Of a stretch of DNA of 46,965 nt, positions 46,471-46,965 are shown piece by piece. The notes under the pieces are model-generated. The model did no database searches. It was not told the origin of the DNA and saw only the letters and a program-made list of their open reading frames with translations. This DNA is from Catenulispora pinisilvae (lineage in GTDB: Bacteria > Actinomycetota > Actinomycetes > Streptomycetales > Catenulisporaceae): positions 1-46,965 of the forward strand of contig NZ_JAAFZA010000063.1 of assembly GCF_015356865.1 (NCBI RefSeq), written 5' to 3'. The stretch's first letter is position 1; every line of letters begins with the position of its first letter. A program made the position numbers and the translations under genes.

Positions 46471-46504
46471 CCTCTAAAGGCTCTAGAGCTGGAGCCTGTA
46501 GAGG
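46471..46504 (+). terminator. Terminator hairpin after the PIG-L gene
   Basis: CCTCTA / TAGAGG (46471-46476 / 46499-46504) stacked on AGGCTC / GAGCCT (46478-46483 / 46492-46497) with one internal mismatch and an 8-nt loop. Confidence 0.6.
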
Positions 46505-46714
46505 GGGTGGGGTTTGTGGGCCGGGTTGCGGTTAGGCTGTGGATTTAAATGCTCTTTACGGCCTTCGGTCATGGTTGTGCCGGTTCGGGGTTCGGGTCGG
46601 CGGGTGTGTTCGTCGGCTGCCGGTCTACGCGTTCACGACCCCGCCGCACCTCAAGCCTCTTCAACTCCGGCAAGTCGGAGCAAGAGCCAGATCACAAGCA
46701 AGATCAACGGCACA

Positions 46715-46744
46715 GTCAAGGTCAAGATCAAGGTCAAGATCAAG
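46715..46744. repeat. GTCAAGATCAAG tandem repeat
   Basis: GTCAAG (46715-46720) followed by two exact 12-nt copies of GTCAAGATCAAG (46721-46744). Confidence 0.75.
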
Positions 46745-46754
46745 AGCCCTGGTG

Positions 46755-46783
46755 AAGAGCCGGCGCCTCCGGCGGGGGCTCTT
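46755..46783. terminator. Hairpin near the right end
   Basis: AAGAGCC / GGCTCTT (46755-46761 / 46777-46783) with inner CGCC / GGCG (46764-46767 / 46771-46774). It could end transcription of whatever reads the 46.55-46.75 kb stretch. Confidence 0.4.
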
Positions 46784-46965
46784 GGCTCCCTCGGGGAACT
46801 GGCGCGGTTCCATAGGGTGGTCGAGCCAGTCTCAGCGGCGGCGGTTCCTGAGGTGGTTGCGGTCCGTTCCCCTCGGTCGCGTCGGCAGCCCGGGGGGGTA
46901 CAGCGCCGGTGTCCGGGGGTCAAGTCCGCGCCCTTACGGTAGGCGGGCAGGTGGCGGCCGCGTAC

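Larger units (their letters stand above)
46455..46965. other. Right-end region without a convincing gene
   Basis: Contains the PIG-L terminator (46471-46504), GTCAAGATCAAG tandem units (46715-46744) and a hairpin at 46755-46783. A 68-codon plus-strand ORF (46549-46755) has TAGGCT upstream and the hairpin downstream, and a 90-codon minus-strand ORF (46651-46923) ends in a hydrophobic LLILTLILTLTVPLILLVIW-like segment. The two conflict, neither has recognisable homology, and codon use is unlike the neighbours. Confidence 0.45.

Noticed and set aside
43058-46477. 1139-codon plus-strand reading frame
   Set aside because: Antisense to pcrA and out of frame with the PIG-L gene; Arg/Gly/Val-rich composition typical of shadows in high-GC DNA.

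Overview
This window is chromosomal DNA from a high-GC actinobacterium. Evidence for this is the strong G/C third-position bias, frequent GTG starts, a 7Fe-type ferredoxin beside dapC, the cluster sucC-sucD-(DUF6350)-purN-purH-folD-(DUF3017)-icd, and a pcrA/M23-peptidase neighbourhood, all familiar from Streptomyces and its relatives. I suspect Catenulisporales or a neighbouring order, but that is inference. No rRNA, tRNA, CRISPR array, transposase, integrase or phage gene was seen.

Layout. 1-1384 (minus): partial dapC, ferredoxin fdxA and a PAP2 phosphatase. 1385-2185: a gene-free, simple-sequence block. 2186-4381: a divergent TetR regulator and DHA2-type efflux pump sharing a promoter/operator. 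4478-7792 (minus): 2H phosphoesterase, trpS and a CNNM/CBS membrane protein, tightly packed. 7945-10831 (plus): ddaH, rocD and an Lrp/AsnC regulator, an arginine/ornithine module. 10958-11947: mdh. 12173-14293 (plus): two-domain VOC protein and M20 amidohydrolase. 14367-17098: divergent secreted PIG-L deacetylase with a lectin-like C-terminus and a Gly-rich secreted protein. 17332-23411 (minus): icd, DUF3017 protein, an unfamiliar 376-aa protein with its own promoter/operator, folD, purH, purN. 23576-24382 (plus): Pro-rich membrane protein. 24389-28697 (minus): DUF6350 membrane protein and sucD-sucC. 28914-31490 (minus): aminopeptidase N. 31592-39459 (minus): a five-gene SWIM / DUF5691 / MoxR AAA+ / DUF5682 / VWA cluster. 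39516-39923 (minus): small cobalamin-binding mutase subunit. 40230-42903 (plus): membrane-anchored M23 peptidase and a lipoprotein. 42932-45415 (minus): pcrA. 45735-46454 (plus): a second PIG-L deacetylase. 46455-46965: no convincing gene.

Metabolic links: mdh, icd and sucCD are TCA enzymes. purN, purH and folD combine IMP synthesis with supply of 10-formyl-tetrahydrofolate. ddaH and rocD would pass methylarginine-derived citrulline, or ornithine, toward glutamate semialdehyde, plausibly under the adjacent Lrp protein.

The best candidate for an undescribed system is the 31.6-39.5 kb cluster. Its AAA+, VWA, DUF5682 and SWIM components resemble the uncharacterised E. coli yehL/yehP/yehM/yehQ set. 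The DUF5682 protein shows GxRHH, EGPPE and GAFH motifs that recall TraB/ChaN/EreA-type hydrolases, which suggests a MoxR-VWA machine acting with a hydrolase. Many genes also show a TANNNT-like -10 element 5-8 nt before the start codon, suggesting leaderless mRNAs. Convergent genes are separated by long GC-rich hairpins that mostly lack U-tracts.
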